Shown here in pieces: positions 26,796 to 34,717 of a DNA stretch of 51,694 nucleotides (within the stretch, counting starts at the first letter, position 1; the number at the start of each line of letters is the position of its first letter). Under the pieces are notes generated by a model. That model was not told where the DNA came from. It was given only the letters and a program-made list of their open reading frames with translations, and did not search any database. The DNA comes from Candidatus Corynebacterium avicola (GTDB taxonomy: Bacteria; Actinomycetota; Actinomycetes; Mycobacteriales; Mycobacteriaceae). The DNA is taken from NCBI GenBank assembly GCA_019114135.1, contig DXGC01000076.1, positions 1 to 51,694 on the forward strand, written 5' to 3'. The position numbers were made by a program, and so were the translations under genes.

Positions 26796-28223
26796 CTACT
26801 GACCTGAGCCTTCGCTGATGATGCGGCTTCGTTCTCCGGTGCCCTCGCTGACCACGTCGCTGCGGAGACTCGTCCCCTCTGAGACGGCATCCGACCGGAG
26901 GCTGGTCAGCGTGGAGACGAGGTAGCTGCGGATGGAGGTACCACGCGAGACCGCTGAACTCCGCAGTCCGGTGCCGAGAGAGACACCGTCCTCGGAGCGC
27001 TCCTGCAACTCGTCGACGATCGCGATAAGTGCCGTCTGCTCTGCGCGGGACGTGTCCACACCCGAGGACTGTATCTCGCGAGACTTGTCCACCACCGTGG
27101 ATTGTTCTTCCCGCAGTCGGTCGACATTCTCGGACTGCCACGTCCGCCAGGCGTCGATCGTCCGTGACCGTTCCTCACGCATGAGGTCTCGCAGTTCATC
27201 GCCGCTGTCTGCCCGGTGGTACTCACCGTTTCCGGACTCGGCGATGTCCTTCAGCGACTGCTGCTCGTCATCGCTGACGTCGAAGCCGATGATGTTCACC
27301 ACTGCCTCGGCGTCGCTGTCGGCCAGGGCCTTTGCCGCGGCGACCGGATCACCGTGGCAGGTCTCTTTACCGTCGCTGACCACGTAGACCACGGTCTGCC
27401 TATCGGTGACGTCACCGTGTTCAGCGTTCACGTCGTCGAGGACGTCCTCCAGTGCCGTGGCGATCGGGGTGGCGTCTCCGGGCTTCTGGGACTCCAGCGC
27501 TTCGTTGAACCGGGTTTCGTCGTAGGCATCCAGCGGGTAGAGCTCTTCTGTCGAGCCGCAGTTGTCGCCGGAGACGTCACCGTAGGAGAGCAAGCCCACC
27601 TGTACGTTGTCGGATCCGGCGGCATCACCGATGAAGTCCTGGACGGCAGACACTGCGGTGTCGATCTTGCGCTCGCCGTCCAGTTCATCTCCCATGCTGC
27701 CGCTGGAATCGAAGAGGACGTGGAGGTCCAGACCTCCTGACTGCCCGGATTCCACTGACTCCCCGGTATCTTCGACTCCGGCGTCGTCAGGTCCGGACCC
27801 CGGATCGGTGAACTCCACCTCGACATCGTCGATGTACTGCTGCACTTCGCGATAGTCGGCGGCGGCCAGGTTCAGTAACTCCAGGAAGACCTCGTCCGGA
27901 TCGGCCTCCCCGATATCCTCCCCGAAGGTCTCGGTGAGCCGGTCGATGATCTCCTCGGCGTCGTCCTCGGGGTCCAACGGGCCGGGCTCGGCGCGGAGCA
28001 GTTCGGCGATGTCGTCGGTGTCGAAGCGGGAGGCGTCGCCAGTCTCCTGGGCTGAAGAACTCGGGGCACTGGAGAAGGTCGGTTCCGGCTCAGAAGCATC
28101 GGCGTCCTCACCACCGGAGCACCCTGCGAGAATGAGCGACGCCGCCAGCAGTGCCGCGGTGGCACCGCCTTGTCGGGGTTGTGGCGTCCGGAAAGTGGAC
28201 GGAGAAGACAGAGGTCGGTACAT
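26796..28223 (-). CDS. VWA-domain lipoprotein with C-terminal 11-residue repeats
   Basis: The 475-residue secreted lipoprotein has a signal peptide ending in LILAGC (Cys35) and an acidic linker. A von Willebrand A domain (about residues 165-345) carries the metal-binding motif DSSGSMGDE and has several Cys residues. From residue 354 to the end the protein is built of 11-residue repeats: about five units of the type VDKSREIQS, then five units close to GTSLRSDVVSE. ATG 28223 is chosen because AAGGAG lies 8 bases upstream; a start at 28250 would lack it. It lies next to the zinc peptidase gene and is divergent from a patatin. VWA domains usually bind protein ligands; what this one binds is unknown. 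Confidence 0.82.
   Translation of the reverse strand: MYRPLSSPSTFRTPQPRQGGATAALLAASLILAGCSGGEDADASEPEPTFSSAPSSSAQETGDASRFDTDDIAELLRAEPGPLDPEDDAEEIIDRLTETFGEDIGEADPDEVFLELLNLAAADYREVQQYIDDVEVEFTDPGSGPDDAGVEDTGESVESGQSGGLDLHVLFDSSGSMGDELDGERKIDTAVSAVQDFIGDAAGSDNVQVGLLSYGDVSGDNCGSTEELYPLDAYDETRFNEALESQKPGDATPIATALEDVLDDVNAEHGDVTDRQTVVYVVSDGKETCHGDPVAAAKALADSDAEAVVNIIGFDVSDDEQQSLKDIAESGNGEYHRADSGDELRDLMREERSRTIDAWRTWQSENVDRLREEQSTVVDKSREIQSSGVDTSRAEQTALIAIVDELQERSEDGVSLGTGLRSSAVSRGTSIRSYLVSTLTSLRSDAVSEGTSLRSDVVSEGTGERSRIISEGSGQ
26799..27164 (-). repeat. Coding hendecad (11-residue) repeat tract
   Basis: The 3' part of the VWA gene encodes two classes of 33-base units. Residues 354-416 follow the pattern xVDxxRxxQSx, e.g. 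RLREEQST and KSREIQSS. Residues 417-471 are five units in a row: GTGLRSSAVSR, GTSIRSYLVST, LTSLRSDAVSE, GTSLRSDVVSE and GTGERSRIISE. The fixed 11-residue period suggests a long right-handed or straight amphipathic helix. Confidence 0.75.
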
Positions 28224-28351
28224 GGTCAGCACTCCTTGGTGAGACGTCACGGCATGAATCTTCCGGTTTCTCGTTCAGATTAAGTGTTTCGGACGCGGAA
28301 AGGTCATCATCGAGGAGTATTCCCCGGCAGTTCGTTGTCGGCATGTGCGTC

Positions 28352-28357
28352 TACCAT
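28352..28357 (+). promoter_or_regulatory. -10 box of the patatin gene
   Basis: TACCAT ends 7 bases before the ATG at 28365 with no ribosome binding site, predicting a leaderless mRNA and supporting this start over the ATG at 28356. Confidence 0.45.
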
Positions 28358-28364
28358 GGTCTTC

Positions 28365-29270
28365 ATGACTGATTCCCTCGGCTCTTCTGTGCCTGCAGCA
28401 TCCGCCGCCGACGTCGCCCTCGTCTGCGAAGGTGGCGGCGCCCGCAACAGTTTCACCGCGGCCACGGTCCACGAGTTCATGGTCCAGGGCATCCGCTTCG
28501 GTTGGATCGGCGGCGTCTCCGCCGGAGCGTCCCACACGCTCAACTACCTGTGGCACGACGTCGACCGCACCCGGGAGAGCTTCGTGGAGTTCACCGCCTC
28601 GCCGGCTTCCGGCGGCGTCGGTTCCTTCATCCGCGGCGACGGCTACTTCGACGCTGAGTACATCTACGAGACCGCCGGCCTGCCCGGCAGCGACCTTCCC
28701 TATGACTTCGATGCCTTCCTCGCCGACCCCACTCCCTTCCGCATCGAGGCGACGAACGCGCTGACCGGCGAATCCGTCCGGTGGGGGCGCGAGGACATCA
28801 CCGACCGCGAGTCACTGCTGAAGCGTGTCCGGGCGTCCTCGACGTTGCCGGTGATCATGAACACCCCGGAGGTCGACGGGGTGCCCTACGTCGACGGTGC
28901 GCTCAGCGGTTCCGGCGGGATCCCGGTCGACGCCGCCGAGGACGACGGCTTCGAGCGCTTCATCGTCCTCTGCACCCGGCCGCGGGACTACGTGCGTCCC
29001 CAGGTGAAGTACCCGGCGGCGATCCGACGGCTTCTCGCCCGGTACCCGGCCGTCGCCGAGGCGGTACTGGGACGACCAGACCTCTACAACGCGACGAAGC
29101 AGCGGTTGTTCGACCTGGAGAAGGAGGGCAGGGTGCTGCTGTTCTTCCCCGAGGAGATGCGCATCTCCAACACCGAGCGCAACCTCGACAAGCTCAAGGC
29201 CACCTACTACGACGGCATGGTGCAGACCGCCCGCGAGTGGGACCGGATGATGGAGTTCATCGAAGGCTGA
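28365..29270 (+). CDS. Patatin-like phospholipase
   Basis: The 301-residue serine acyl hydrolase has the nucleophile motif GVSAG (Ser52) and the Asp of the dyad in YVDGALSGSGG. The Gly-rich oxyanion motif reads CEGGGARNSF, with Asn where most patatins have Gly. No signal peptide is visible, so it is probably cytoplasmic. The family cleaves lipid acyl esters; the substrate here is unknown. The start at 28365 is supported by the -10 box 7 bases upstream. Its 3' end overlaps the convergent bioF by 14 bases. Confidence 0.85.
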   Translation: MTDSLGSSVPAASAADVALVCEGGGARNSFTAATVHEFMVQGIRFGWIGGVSAGASHTLNYLWHDVDRTRESFVEFTASPASGGVGSFIRGDGYFDAEYIYETAGLPGSDLPYDFDAFLADPTPFRIEATNALTGESVRWGREDITDRESLLKRVRASSTLPVIMNTPEVDGVPYVDGALSGSGGIPVDAAEDDGFERFIVLCTRPRDYVRPQVKYPAAIRRLLARYPAVAEAVLGRPDLYNATKQRLFDLEKEGRVLLFFPEEMRISNTERNLDKLKATYYDGMVQTAREWDRMMEFIEG

Positions 29271-30435
29271 TCAGAGCGTCCGCCAGTGCGTCCAACTGAC
29301 CCCGGGTGTGGGTGGCCATCACCGTCACCCGGAGGATCGCGGCACCGCGGGGGACGGTGGGGTAGCGGATCGCCGGAACGTGGAACCCGGCGTCCCGCAG
29401 TTGTGCGGAGACCGCCATGGCGGCGGCCTCGTCACCGACAGGGACCGGGATGATCGGCGTGGTGCCGACCCCGGAGGATGGGGCGACGATCCCGGCGTCC
29501 TCCAGCCGTCGGCACAGGTGAGTGATGTTCGACCGCAGATTCCGCACCGACCTGTCCTGCCCGCGTACCAGGCGCACGGCCGCCAGCGTCGCGGCGATGA
29601 CCGGCGCAGCATTCGAGGTGGAGAAGACGTAGGGGCGCGCCTGGTTCGTGACCAGGTCGGCGACCACCTCGTCGCAGCAGATGAAACCGCCCTCACTGCC
29701 GAGGGCTTTGCTCGCCGTTCCCACGAGGACGTCCGGATGCGCGGACGCCGCACACCCGGAGCCGTCGACCGCCAAGGTGCCGATCCCGTGGGCGTCGTCG
29801 ACGACCAGCAGGGCGTCCTGCTCGCGGCAGAGTGCCACGAGCTCGTCCACCGGGGCGATGGTGCCGTCCATGGAGAACACCCCGTCGGTGACCACGAGCG
29901 CATGGGTGGTCGGGCGCTCCTGGAGTTGCGTCCGCAGCGTGGAGAGGTCGCGGTGCGGGTAGACCTGCAGGTGCGCGCCGGTGCTGCGGGCGAAGCGGAT
30001 CCCGTCGATGATGCTGGCGTGGTTGCGCTCGTCGGAGAAGACCGTCACCGGCTCGTCGCGGGAGTCCCCCAGGACGCTCAGCGTGGCAAGGTTCGCCTGG
30101 TAACCCGTGGACAGATAGACGCACCGCGGGTACCCCAGCCAGTCGGCGATCTCCGCTTCGAGCTCGCGGTGCAGGTCGGTGGTGCCTGTGGTCAGGCGGG
30201 ATCCCCCGGAGCCGGCGCCGTAGCGGTCGAGTGCGGTGTGGGCGGCGGCGCGCACCGTCGGGTGGGACGCCAGACCGAGGTAGTTGGACGAGGAGAACAG
30301 CATCCGAGCCTCGCCGTCGATGACCGACTCAGGGTCCTGGTCGGTGCCGAAGGCCGCGGGGTTGCGCTCCAGTCCCTGTGCACGCCAGTCGTCCAGGCGG
30401 GAGGACAGGACAGAACGGAACTGAACAGTGTTCAT
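29257..30435 (-). CDS. bioF: 8-amino-7-oxononanoate synthase
   Basis: PLP-dependent alpha-oxoamine synthase, first committed step of biotin ring assembly: pimeloyl thioester plus alanine. The 392-residue product has SSNYLGLASHP, YGAGSGGSRLTTG, VVTDGVFSMDG, DDAHGIGTL and the PLP lysine in TASKALGSEGG. AIRYPTVPRG near the C-terminus is characteristic of BioF rather than of 2-amino-3-ketobutyrate ligase. No other biotin gene is nearby. C. glutamicum lacks bioF, so its presence here is notable. The frame extends upstream to 30711 but through the preceding lipoprotein gene; ATG 30435 has a -10 box 7 bases before it. It overlaps the patatin gene by 14 bases. Confidence 0.85.
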   Translation of the reverse strand: MNTVQFRSVLSSRLDDWRAQGLERNPAAFGTDQDPESVIDGEARMLFSSSNYLGLASHPTVRAAAHTALDRYGAGSGGSRLTTGTTDLHRELEAEIADWLGYPRCVYLSTGYQANLATLSVLGDSRDEPVTVFSDERNHASIIDGIRFARSTGAHLQVYPHRDLSTLRTQLQERPTTHALVVTDGVFSMDGTIAPVDELVALCREQDALLVVDDAHGIGTLAVDGSGCAASAHPDVLVGTASKALGSEGGFICCDEVVADLVTNQARPYVFSTSNAAPVIAATLAAVRLVRGQDRSVRNLRSNITHLCRRLEDAGIVAPSSGVGTTPIIPVPVGDEAAAMAVSAQLRDAGFHVPAIRYPTVPRGAAILRVTVMATHTRGQLDALADALISLR

Positions 30436-30442
30436 TGGGGTG

Positions 30443-30448
30443 AGGCTA
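30443..30448 (-). promoter_or_regulatory. -10 box of bioF
   Basis: On the minus strand TAGCCT is followed by 7 bases and the ATG at 30435; no ribosome binding site is present. Confidence 0.45.
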
Positions 30449-30488
30449 GCACGGCGGCATGGCGGTGCCCCAACGGGGCTGGATTGAC

Positions 30489-30953
30489 CTACTCCGGGTC
30501 CGGCTCCACCTGCATCCCGCCGAGGACATCCGAGATCTCCCCGCAGCCCTCGCTGCCCAGACTGTCGTCGGGGCCGCAGTCGAAGACCCAGTTCCCGCCG
30601 ATGACGACGCCGGGGGACTCCGGGTTGTTCCGGAAGAGCACCGTGGTCGTCGCCGTCGGGTTGTCGGAGATGTAGATCCCGTGGACACCGCCCTCGTCGG
30701 GCAGGACGCAAGACGCGCCCTTCTCCTCGACCTCACTCCAGTCCTCGCACTCGTACCCACCGTCGGCCAGGGTGTCCCGGATATCGGTCAGCCCCTCGAA
30801 CTCCGGCAGGTCCAGGTCGTCCCCCTGGGCGGCACTGGTCTGTCCCCCGTCGTCCGAGGTGTCGTCACCGCCGCAGGCGGTGAGCGCCGTCGCGACCGTG
30901 AGGGTCGTCGCGACGGCGGTGAAACGGAGCGTCCTGCGAAGAATGTGTCCCAT
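30489..30953 (-). CDS. Small secreted lipoprotein, function unknown
   Basis: The 154-residue product has a signal peptide with lipobox ALTAC (Cys27), an acidic linker, and a compact domain with four further cysteines (YECEDW, ASCVLP, FDCGPD, EGCGEI) likely to form two disulfides outside the cell. The theme GIYISDNPTATTTVLFRNNP suggests a small beta-rich domain. I do not recognise the family. It lies 23 bases downstream of the phosphoesterase gene and 53 bases upstream of bioF on the same strand. Confidence 0.75.
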   Translation of the reverse strand: MGHILRRTLRFTAVATTLTVATALTACGGDDTSDDGGQTSAAQGDDLDLPEFEGLTDIRDTLADGGYECEDWSEVEEKGASCVLPDEGGVHGIYISDNPTATTTVLFRNNPESPGVVIGGNWVFDCGPDDSLGSEGCGEISDVLGGMQVEPDPE

Positions 30954-30961
30954 TCTTCGTC

Positions 30962-30967
30962 AGGCTA
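30962..30967 (-). promoter_or_regulatory. -10 box of the small lipoprotein gene
   Basis: TAGCCT (minus strand) ends 8 bases before the ATG at 30953. It lies in the 23-base gap after the phosphoesterase gene, giving the lipoprotein its own possible leaderless start. Confidence 0.35.
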
Positions 30968-30976
30968 CCGGTCAGA

Positions 30977-32917
30977 TCACTCCGTCACGGTGAAAGTGAC
31001 CGACTGGGTGGTGGTCTGACCGTAGCGGTCGGTACCGGTGATGTTGGCGGTGTGCTCACCGGCCTCCAGGTCCTCCGGCAGGGCAAGGCGCCAGACGTGG
31101 GGGCTGGCCTGCTCGACGTTGCCGGTGGAGCTCAGGTTGTGGGTGGCCGAGATGGTCTCGGTGTACTCCCAGCCCTGGTTCAGGGCCTCGCCCTCGGCAG
31201 GCTGGGTGAGCTCGGCGGACTCGCTGTTGCCGTCCAGCTCGACGTCGACGGTAGCCTCGGTGGAGCCCCCGAAGAAGCTGGTGGTCAGGTAGGACTCGCC
31301 ACCGGCCAGGTCCTCACGGGAGACCTCCAGCGGGTTGATCTCCTCCGGTGCCTCGCCGGCCTTGTCGTTGTCCTGCCACTCCTGGGCGTCAGCGGCCCAC
31401 TCGCGCCAGGCCGGGGAGTTCACACCGGTGAGGAACTGGTGGTCCTGGTCCTCGTTGCGCACGGTGTAGTAGTTGCTGCGACCGTTCGCGCCGAAGTTGA
31501 AGGTCATGATGCCCGGCTCGGCGGCGTCGGAGGTGTAGGCGTGGGGAACGCCGTTGTCGTTGAGCTCACCGGAGTACCAGTCACCGGAGACGGCACCGGC
31601 GACGATCTGGTCGTGGGACAGCGTGTCGATCGGGCTCTCCGCGTACTCCGCCCACTCGGAGCGCTGCTCGCCGGCGATGAGGTTCTCCAGGGTGTGGGTG
31701 TGGCCACCGACGGTGAAGGCGTTCGGGTAGTCCGCGAGGATGTCGTAGAGCTCGTTGGCGTTGTCGGTGATCACCTCCTTGTAGTTGACGATCGGGGAGT
31801 GGGCGGCGATCATGATCTCCTGGTCGTTGTCGACCGTGGCCAGGTCGTTCTTCAGCCATTCCAGCTGCTCGTCGCTGATCTTCTCGAGGTAATCGCCGTT
31901 GCTGCCGTCCTCCTTCTGCCCGTTGTACTCGATGTTGTCGAGGGCGACGAAGTGGGTGTCGCCGACGTTGTAGGAGTAGTAGGGGGAGCCGAACGCGGCG
32001 CGGTAGGTGTCGGTCGCGTTGACGTCGTCCACGGCGTCGTAGTCCATGTCGTGGTTGCCGGGCAGGGCGCGGACCGGGCCGTTGACGTTGGTGTAGAGGT
32101 CCCTGAGGTCCGGGTTCAGCGACAGGTCGTCGCCGACGTTGTCGCCGAGGAGCAGGACGCCGCAGCCGGCGTAGTCGTCGCGCTCGATCAGGTCGGCCGG
32201 GCCGCCCTTGCGGGCGTACTCGACCTCCTCCTTGTCGTAGGTCTGGGTGTCGGCGGCGATCGGGCAGGACTGCTCGGTGTCGGCGGTGGCCTCGGACTTC
32301 GCCAGTGGGAAGTTCACGGCGGTGGGGACGTTGCCGGTGGGCTCGAGGCCGCCGAACTTCAGGTCCGGGGAGCCTTCGGGGTAGTGCTCGTAGCTGAACT
32401 GGGCGAAGTTGTTCTCGTCGACCGGGGTCTGCCAGCCGGAGGGCTGGGAGACGGACACCGACATGTTGTCGCGGGCGGGGAGCTCGTAGCGTCCCTCAGC
32501 ATCGGTGGTGACCACGTCGACACCATTGGAGACGCTGACGCCCTCGACGCCGGTCTCTTCGCCGTCCAGGACGGAGTTCTTGTTGGCGTCGTCGAAGACC
32601 TGACCGGAGATGACCTCCTGGTTGTCGGACTCTCCGTCGACGACCTCGACGGAGCCCTCGTAGAGGCCTTCGTTGGTGGTGGGCCCACCGGGGGTGGAGG
32701 AACCGGGGAGGGAGGAGTCCGGCAGGGAGCCGGGCACGGATCCGTCAGCCGAACCTTCGTTCGAGCCTTCGCCGGAGCCCTGCTCAGAGCTCTGGCTGGA
32801 GCCCTGGTCGGAGCCGGGGAGATCGGCGTCCTCCTGGGCCTGTGCGGGGGTGACGGTGAGGATGACGGCGGCGGCCAGGGCGGCGCCGGCAGGCATGCGG
32901 AATTTCCGCAGGGACAT
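30977..32917 (-). CDS. Secreted calcineurin-like metallophosphoesterase
   Basis: The 646-residue exported enzyme has a Sec signal peptide (GAALAAAVILTVTPAQA), then a Gly/Ser-rich low-complexity stretch (residues 30-80). An SdrD-B-like domain follows (ISGQVFDDANKNSVLDG to TTDAEGRYELPA). The phosphoesterase core has LLLGDNVGDD, LPGNHDMDYD, AAHSPI and GGHTHT, covering most metal ligands; the first motif reads ADTQ. The C-terminal 150 residues form a beta-rich domain ending SVTFTVTE. AGGAGA lies 7 bases before the ATG. It probably hydrolyses phosphodiesters outside the membrane; substrate unknown. It may head a unit with the small lipoprotein and bioF. Confidence 0.87.
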   Translation of the reverse strand: MSLRKFRMPAGAALAAAVILTVTPAQAQEDADLPGSDQGSSQSSEQGSGEGSNEGSADGSVPGSLPDSSLPGSSTPGGPTTNEGLYEGSVEVVDGESDNQEVISGQVFDDANKNSVLDGEETGVEGVSVSNGVDVVTTDAEGRYELPARDNMSVSVSQPSGWQTPVDENNFAQFSYEHYPEGSPDLKFGGLEPTGNVPTAVNFPLAKSEATADTEQSCPIAADTQTYDKEEVEYARKGGPADLIERDDYAGCGVLLLGDNVGDDLSLNPDLRDLYTNVNGPVRALPGNHDMDYDAVDDVNATDTYRAAFGSPYYSYNVGDTHFVALDNIEYNGQKEDGSNGDYLEKISDEQLEWLKNDLATVDNDQEIMIAAHSPIVNYKEVITDNANELYDILADYPNAFTVGGHTHTLENLIAGEQRSEWAEYAESPIDTLSHDQIVAGAVSGDWYSGELNDNGVPHAYTSDAAEPGIMTFNFGANGRSNYYTVRNEDQDHQFLTGVNSPAWREWAADAQEWQDNDKAGEAPEEINPLEVSREDLAGGESYLTTSFFGGSTEATVDVELDGNSESAELTQPAEGEALNQGWEYTETISATHNLSSTGNVEQASPHVWRLALPEDLEAGEHTANITGTDRYGQTTTQSVTFTVTE

Positions 32918-33060
32918 GGTAATTCTCCTGATTGAAACGTGAGGGGTGTGTCGTGCAGCAGATACGCTAACCGAGTGAGGTGGACCATAGGTGAACTGTG
33001 GGGGTCTGAATGGCCAACGTCAGACGACGCAATACTTGCTTTCCTTATGTGAAAGAAAAA

Positions 33061-33102
33061 TCGAACATGTGGTTGACATGTTCGAGAGTGTGCGACTAAA
33101 CT
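33061..33102 (+). promoter_or_regulatory. SOS-box-like operator and promoter of the HNH gene
   Basis: TCGAACATG (33061-33069) and CATGTTCGA (33077-33085) form a perfect 9-bp inverted repeat with 7 bases between. Each arm is a full LexA half-site, and the left 16 bases match the corynebacterial LexA box at 12 of 14 defined positions. TTGACA (33073-33078) lies inside it, and TAAACT (33097-33102) follows at 18 bases, giving the best -35/-10 pair in the window. LexA bound here would block the -35. Confidence 0.75.
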
Positions 33103-33138
33103 TTCGGTTAGTGAAAGGAAATGATGGGGAGGTGCACG

Positions 33139-34494
33139 ATGACGACGGGAGTTGTCGAGCCGGGATCGTTGTCGGCGATCCTCGACACAACGGCTGGTGA
33201 GCTGTCCCGTCATCTCAACCGGGGTGAGATGGCGTTGGTTCTCGTCCTCGCGGATCAGCCGGAGGAGGTTCGGTGCTCGCTCGCGGAGTCGGCGCGGGGT
33301 CGGGGACGCGCAGAGGCGGTCCGCTTCGCCCATGCCGCCGGCATGGTTCTCCGGGTGCCAGAGACATTCATCCTGGTGGCCGAGTCCGGGCGGTTCAGTG
33401 TCGCTCACCTCGACATGGTCCACAGCAGGATCCAGCGCCACCTCCGGTCTGTTTCCTCGTCGATGCGTGCCAAGGTCCGGAGGGTGTTGGACGCTGCGGT
33501 GGACAAGGCGCTGTCGTCCTGGTTGTCGGCGGATGACGTGGTGGACGAGGTGCCGATCGTGCACCTCAAGGTTCTGCAGGACCTGGTGGACGCGGTGCTG
33601 GCTGAGGTGGCCACCGACGTTGCGGAGGCGACTGAGCGGCGGGAGGCGGACTCCGCCGAGCTGACGAAGTCCGGCACGTCCTTGCGTCTCAACTGTGGGT
33701 CGGAGACTTTTGCGGCCGCGACCTGGGACGCCATCACCCAGCGGGCACTGGAACTGCACACCGAACTCTCGGGTGCTGCGGAGAAGCTGGGTACTTCACT
33801 CGGTCCCGAGTCGGTGAATGCTGACGGCGAGATCGAGGTGTCGGCGACCACTGCGGTTGTTCCGACGCTCGGGGAGTGCCGTGCGCGCATCCTCCTCGAC
33901 CTTCTGGGGGACACGCCAGAGACGATGAAGGTCCAGGTGAATCTCTTCAGGCTGTCGACCGACGGGAAGACCGGTGTCGGCCCCGGGTATGTCTCCGGTC
34001 AGGGGTGGGTCAGCGAGGGTACCGCGGCGATGCTGGAGACAGTGGCCACGAAGACCGTGGTCCTGGAGGACGTCGACGAGACCTTGTGCGCCGAGTCAGA
34101 GCAGTACCGTTTCCCCTTCGTGACGAAGCTCCAGATGGAAGGTCGGGACGGATTCTGCCGGTTCCCGGGATGCGAGGTCCCTGCCCACCGGTGCGATCAC
34201 GACCACATCGTGGCCTCGCACCACACTGACCCGACCTCGGACGGGCCGACGAGTCTGGCGAACGGAATGTGTCTCTGCCGTCGGCATCACGTACTGAAGA
34301 CGCGTGGGCTCTGGCGACCGGCCACCGATGACGCCGGCCACACCGTGGAGTGGACAGGACCTGACGGAGAGAAAGTCACGACCAAGGCTTCAGGTCCGTT
34401 GGCCCTGGTGATGAGGCGGAGAATGGAACCGCCGGAGCCCCCGGATCCGCCGGACTTACCTGATCCCCCGACGCCGCCAGTAATGCACGGCTGA
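33139..34494 (+). CDS. DUF222/HNH endonuclease-domain protein (13E12 repeat type)
   Basis: The 451-residue protein has an alpha-helical DUF222-like region over the first 300 residues and a C-terminal HNH nuclease motif (FCRFPGCEVPAHRCDHDHIV, then LCRRHHVLKT), ending in a Pro-rich tail. This is the domain order of the 13E12 repeat proteins of M. tuberculosis, some of which are LexA-regulated; function unknown, perhaps linked to mobile DNA. ATG 33139 has GGGGAGG 6 bases upstream; ATG 33121 is the alternative. The upstream region is A+T-rich compared with its surroundings. Confidence 0.87.
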   Translation: MTTGVVEPGSLSAILDTTAGELSRHLNRGEMALVLVLADQPEEVRCSLAESARGRGRAEAVRFAHAAGMVLRVPETFILVAESGRFSVAHLDMVHSRIQRHLRSVSSSMRAKVRRVLDAAVDKALSSWLSADDVVDEVPIVHLKVLQDLVDAVLAEVATDVAEATERREADSAELTKSGTSLRLNCGSETFAAATWDAITQRALELHTELSGAAEKLGTSLGPESVNADGEIEVSATTAVVPTLGECRARILLDLLGDTPETMKVQVNLFRLSTDGKTGVGPGYVSGQGWVSEGTAAMLETVATKTVVLEDVDETLCAESEQYRFPFVTKLQMEGRDGFCRFPGCEVPAHRCDHDHIVASHHTDPTSDGPTSLANGMCLCRRHHVLKTRGLWRPATDDAGHTVEWTGPDGEKVTTKASGPLALVMRRRMEPPEPPDPPDLPDPPTPPVMHG

Positions 34495-34496
34495 AT

Positions 34497-34520
34497 CGCC
34501 CGATGTGAGGGCATCGGGCG
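34497..34520 (+). terminator. Hairpin after the HNH gene
   Basis: CGCCCGATG (34497-34505) pairs perfectly with CATCGGGCG (34512-34520) around a 6-base loop, 3 bases past the HNH stop codon. No U-tract follows. Confidence 0.65.
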
Positions 34521-34523
34521 GAA

Positions 34524-34552
34524 ACCTCCTCAGCATTGTGGGCAGAGGAGGT
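34524..34552. terminator. Second hairpin between the HNH gene and the 47-residue gene
   Basis: ACCTCCTC (34524-34531) and GAGGAGGT (34545-34552) form a perfect 8-bp stem with a 13-base loop. It lies between convergent genes and could act on both strands; on the minus strand it begins 15 bases after the stop of the 47-residue gene. Confidence 0.55.
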
Positions 34553-34566
34553 GGTTCTGGCCTGTC

Positions 34567-34710
34567 TTAGGGGCGCGGGGTGTAGTTCGACCAGGCGTTG
34601 GGGATCACCGAGTCGAGCACACGGCTCACTGAGTCCCAGTTCCTGAATGCGAGCCAGTCAGCCTGGCCCAGCAGGTCATTGGCGTTTGCGAGGATGTAAT
34701 CGATGTTCAT
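34567..34710 (-). CDS. Short ORF encoding a 47-residue acidic Trp-rich peptide
   Basis: The reading frame runs from ATG 34710 to TAA 34567 and encodes a peptide beginning MNIDYILANANDLLGQADW and ending NAWSNYTPRP. It has three Trp, five Asp and three Arg, and an amphipathic helical look without a signal peptide or membrane helix. A TAATCT box ends 7 bases before the ATG, and a hairpin follows the stop. Together these make a complete small transcription unit. Corynebacterial outer-membrane porins PorA/PorH are also short acidic peptides made without signal sequences, but I see no clear sequence match; the function is open. Confidence 0.6.
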   Translation of the reverse strand: MNIDYILANANDLLGQADWLAFRNWDSVSRVLDSVIPNAWSNYTPRP

Positions 34711-34717
34711 GCGGCAC

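Noticed and set aside
31052..32935. Open plus-strand frame of 627 codons opposite the secreted phosphoesterase
   Set aside because: The minus-strand frame has signal peptide, ribosome binding site and catalytic motifs; the plus frame is a Val/Gly-rich shadow.
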